From Clostridiales bacterium (GTDB lineage Bacteria > Bacillota > Clostridia > Oscillospirales > Oscillospiraceae): a stretch of DNA of 64,000 nt. The number at the start of each line of letters is the position of its first letter. Position 1 is the stretch's first letter. Location of the stretch: contig JALFRA010000036.1 of assembly GCA_022785125.1 (NCBI GenBank), forward strand, positions 1-64,000, in the 5' to 3' direction. Positions 62,418 through 64,000 of this stretch are shown here, in pieces. A program made the translations under genes and the position numbers. The notes under the pieces were generated by a model that saw nothing but the letters and a program-made list of their open reading frames with translations, did no database searches and had not been told where the DNA came from.

Positions 62418-62689
62418 AGAACGTAGCGCGAGAGGCCACAAACGGCGTGATCTACGGAGAATCCGGCGAGATCGTGAAAAATAGCTTACGTGTTGTCTGT
62501 CCCCATTGCGGAGAAATCGGACTTTTCCACGACCGCGGCGGAAGTGTGAATATCTGGACCGTGGGGGCAATCGAGCGGCGGGAATGTACGAAATGCCGTA
62601 AGCAGTTTCACACAATCAGTTTGACCGTTCTGGCGGACATGACCCCGGAGGAATTCTATTTGAAAATCAAAGAGGGGGTGAAGCTGTGA
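62414..62689 (+). CDS. Zinc-ribbon-like hypothetical protein (91 aa)
   Basis: Two CxxC pairs (CPHCGEIGLFHDRGG and CTKCRKQFHT) about 35 residues apart suggest a zinc ribbon. It starts at the ATG overlapping the previous stop and ends overlapping the next GTG. It may bind nucleic acid. The family is not identified. Confidence 0.65.
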   Translation: MKNVAREATNGVIYGESGEIVKNSLRVVCPHCGEIGLFHDRGGSVNIWTVGAIERRECTKCRKQFHTISLTVLADMTPEEFYLKIKEGVKL

Positions 62690-62865
62690 AGCGTCAATTC
62701 TGCTTGCCCTGCTTCCTCGAACTGAAAAAGGCCGGGAAGCACGACATAACCCGCATAGCTGGCGGAAAGAACCTGAAAATCACCTGTTGGCGGTGCAAAC
62801 GCCGCCGCTACGGGGCAGAATACGAGATTTCCCGGAAAGGCGGTGCGCGCCGTGACAGTGAATGA
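62686..62865 (+). CDS. Small Cys-rich basic protein (59 aa)
   Basis: A GTG start overlaps the previous stop (GTGA). The sequence has CLPC near the start and CWRCKRRRY, a likely zinc knuckle with a basic patch. Such Cys-pair proteins are frequent in phage early regions. Confidence 0.58.
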   Translation: MKRQFCLPCFLELKKAGKHDITRIAGGKNLKITCWRCKRRRYGAEYEISRKGGARRDSE

Positions 62866-63094
62866 ATTGAAGCGGGCTTTTCTGGATGAACACCCGGTTG
62901 CGTTCGGCGGTATTACCTATCAAAAAATAACGGCGGTGATTTACCGAAAGACCCCGGACGGGAAAGGACTTCACGTGCAAGGCGAACTGCTGGACCGGAA
63001 CGGGCGCGCCGTTGCAATCGCGGCGGCGGACCGAATCACGTTGCCAAAAGGAGCGGGAGAAGATGACCCCGGAAGAACCGAACGAACGGGTTAA
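62852..63094 (+). CDS. Hypothetical protein (80 aa)
   Basis: It reads VTVNELKRAFLDEHPVAFGG and continues as a strand-rich protein ending near LPKGAGEDD. The start is a GTG (62852; alternatives 62843 and 62858) inside the preceding gene. It overlaps the next gene by 32 bp in another frame. Function unknown. Confidence 0.52.
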   Translation: MTVNELKRAFLDEHPVAFGGITYQKITAVIYRKTPDGKGLHVQGELLDRNGRAVAIAAADRITLPKGAGEDDPGRTERTG

Positions 63095-63260
63095 AAGTCT
63101 GATCGCAGACATGGAGAAAATCGGAGCGCGCCCGGCGTACCTGCGGGGCGGAAGTTACAACGACTATTTGGAGTACGGCAGATTGAAAGACCTGATTGCT
63201 AAAGAGTGCATAGAAGCATTCAAGGCCGGGTTCAGATTCGAGAAAGAGGCGACACCATGA
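63063..63260 (+). CDS. Hypothetical protein (65 aa)
   Basis: AAAGGAGCGGGAGAAG precedes the ATG. The protein starts MTPEEPNERVKSLIADMEKI and is helical and charged (YNDYLEYGRLKDLIAKECIEAF). Its stop overlaps the next ATG by 4 bp. Confidence 0.6.
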   Translation: MTPEEPNERVKSLIADMEKIGARPAYLRGGSYNDYLEYGRLKDLIAKECIEAFKAGFRFEKEATP

Positions 63261-63580
63261 CGCAGGAAATCAGAACAATCACCATTGGAGCGGGACAAGC
63301 CCGCCCGCGGCGGCGGAGCCAGAAGCACACCCGGCGGCGCGTTCGGCTGAACGGCTGGACCGTGGCGAAATATGCGGCCCTGACCGTGGCCGGGGTCCTG
63401 CTGTTTCGAGCGGGTGCGGCCTACGCCCTGACAGAACGGGGATATAAGGCGATCGGCGGCGAAGTTTTCGCCCTCTTCCTCCCCGTGTTCTACTACACAA
63501 TTTCCGCAACGGTGCGGGACTATATCAAGGAAATCAAATCTATTTTTCGGGAGGAAAAGGACCATGAAAAAACTTGCTGA
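63257..63580 (+). CDS. Small membrane protein (107 aa)
   Basis: A basic N-terminus (ARPRRRSQKHTRRRVR) is followed by two hydrophobic segments (VAKYAALTVAGVLLFRAG and GEVFALFLPVFYY) and a charged C-terminal tail. It is coupled to the previous gene. It could be a phage or conjugation membrane protein, and nothing more specific is visible. Confidence 0.6.
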   Translation: MTQEIRTITIGAGQARPRRRSQKHTRRRVRLNGWTVAKYAALTVAGVLLFRAGAAYALTERGYKAIGGEVFALFLPVFYYTISATVRDYIKEIKSIFREEKDHEKTC

Positions 63581-64000
63581 ACTGAAACCGGGCGATCGCT
63601 TCATGTACGGCGGCGTTGAGTGGGTCAAATTCGAGGACATCGGCGCGGGAACGCTTTGTCTGGCGGCGGAGCCTGTTTTTCGCCGGGCGTTCGATGAAGA
63701 GAACTGCAACGACTGGCGGAAATCCTCTTTGCGCCGTGAACTGAACGGGGCGTTCCTTGACGCATTGGTTGCAGAGGGCGCAGACCGGGCCGCGTTCCTC
63801 GATTGGGAAAGCGACTTGACCGCCGACGACGGAATGACCGATTACGGAACCGCCGTGGACAAGATCGCTTTGCGGTCCGACGCGCTTTGCCGCAAGTATC
63901 GGGAGATCACCCCGCCCGTGGACGAATGGTGCTGGAACCTGACCCCGTGGACGTGTGACGCGTCGCATTCGTACAGCGTCCGCAGCGTCCATTCCTCCGG
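63564..64000 (+). CDS. DUF6273-like protein, cut by the window edge
   Basis: The frame is open to the edge (at least 145 aa). It starts KKLAELKPGDRFMYGGVEWV and contains DWRKSSLRRELNGAFLDAL, which resembles DUF6273 proteins of phages and mobile elements. The C-terminal part is missing. GGGAGGAAAAGG precedes the ATG, which lies inside the previous gene. Confidence 0.68.
   Translation, partial: MKKLAELKPGDRFMYGGVEWVKFEDIGAGTLCLAAEPVFRRAFDEENCNDWRKSSLRRELNGAFLDALVAEGADRAAFLDWESDLTADDGMTDYGTAVDKIALRSDALCRKYREITPPVDEWCWNLTPWTCDASHSYSVRSVHSS

Overview
The window looks like a chromosome segment of a spore-forming, high-GC, strictly anaerobic Firmicute of the Oscillospiraceae type (Flavonifractor / Lawsonibacter / Oscillibacter-like). 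The clues are sporulation genes (spoIIR, sigG), Gram-positive housekeeping genes (RNase M5, PcrA-type helicase, GreA, ComEC), strong AAGGAGG-type ribosome binding sites, sigma-A promoters and a tungsten-type aldehyde:ferredoxin oxidoreductase. The genus is an inference. No rRNA or tRNA gene and no CRISPR array was recognised.

Layout. 1-17.9 kb is core chromosome: rnmV, holA, comEC, a DMT permease, a 3-methyladenine DNA glycosylase, a HAD phosphatase, pcrA, an NSS transporter, spoIIR, ispE, a DUF1015 protein, thrH, and an aminotransferase with its Lrp regulator. 18.0-25.2 kb holds the main discovery. The gene for the forespore sigma factor SigG is split in two: region 2 lies at 24.9-25.2 kb and regions 3-4 at 18.0-18.5 kb, both on the minus strand. 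A 6,407-bp element bounded by a perfect 10-bp direct repeat separates them. It carries a large serine recombinase that ends beside one junction, a 41-aa basic protein, and cargo for tungsten-pterin aldehyde/alcohol oxidation (ThiF-like, MoaD-like, AOR, polyferredoxin, Fe-ADH). Joining the halves at the 10-bp repeat restores an in-frame SigG of about 256 aa, and joining the element's ends creates a 48-bp near-palindrome of the attP type. The arrangement resembles the sigK skin element of Bacillus and Clostridioides, but in a forespore gene, where excision would be inherited.

25.4-34.3 kb is again core-like: a MocR regulator, greA, ppx-ppk1, membrane and acyltransferase-like proteins, and an alpha/beta hydrolase. 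34.3-50.7 kb is accessory: an ECF sigma/anti-sigma/SLH locus, an SLH-(PT)n-GH25 lysozyme, a LysR-controlled cupin/acetyltransferase operon, a MATE pump with an attenuator-like leader, two Vat-like acetyltransferases, a TipA-like MerR regulator and small redox genes. 51.2-56.3 kb is a two-gene type III restriction-modification system. 56.3-59.8 kb is a folate one-carbon operon (fhs-fchA-folD) with the 3' end of a second fhs allele stranded between fhs and fchA. From 60.0 kb to the edge, a dense run of small overlapping genes of unknown function looks like the start of a prophage or integrative element.

Working together: ADH, AOR and the ferredoxin could interconvert alcohols, aldehydes and acids using ferredoxin, with ThiF and MoaD-like proteins serving the pterin cofactor. 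The recombinase would decide whether a cell keeps that operon or gains an intact sigG, linking a metabolic cargo to sporulation competence.
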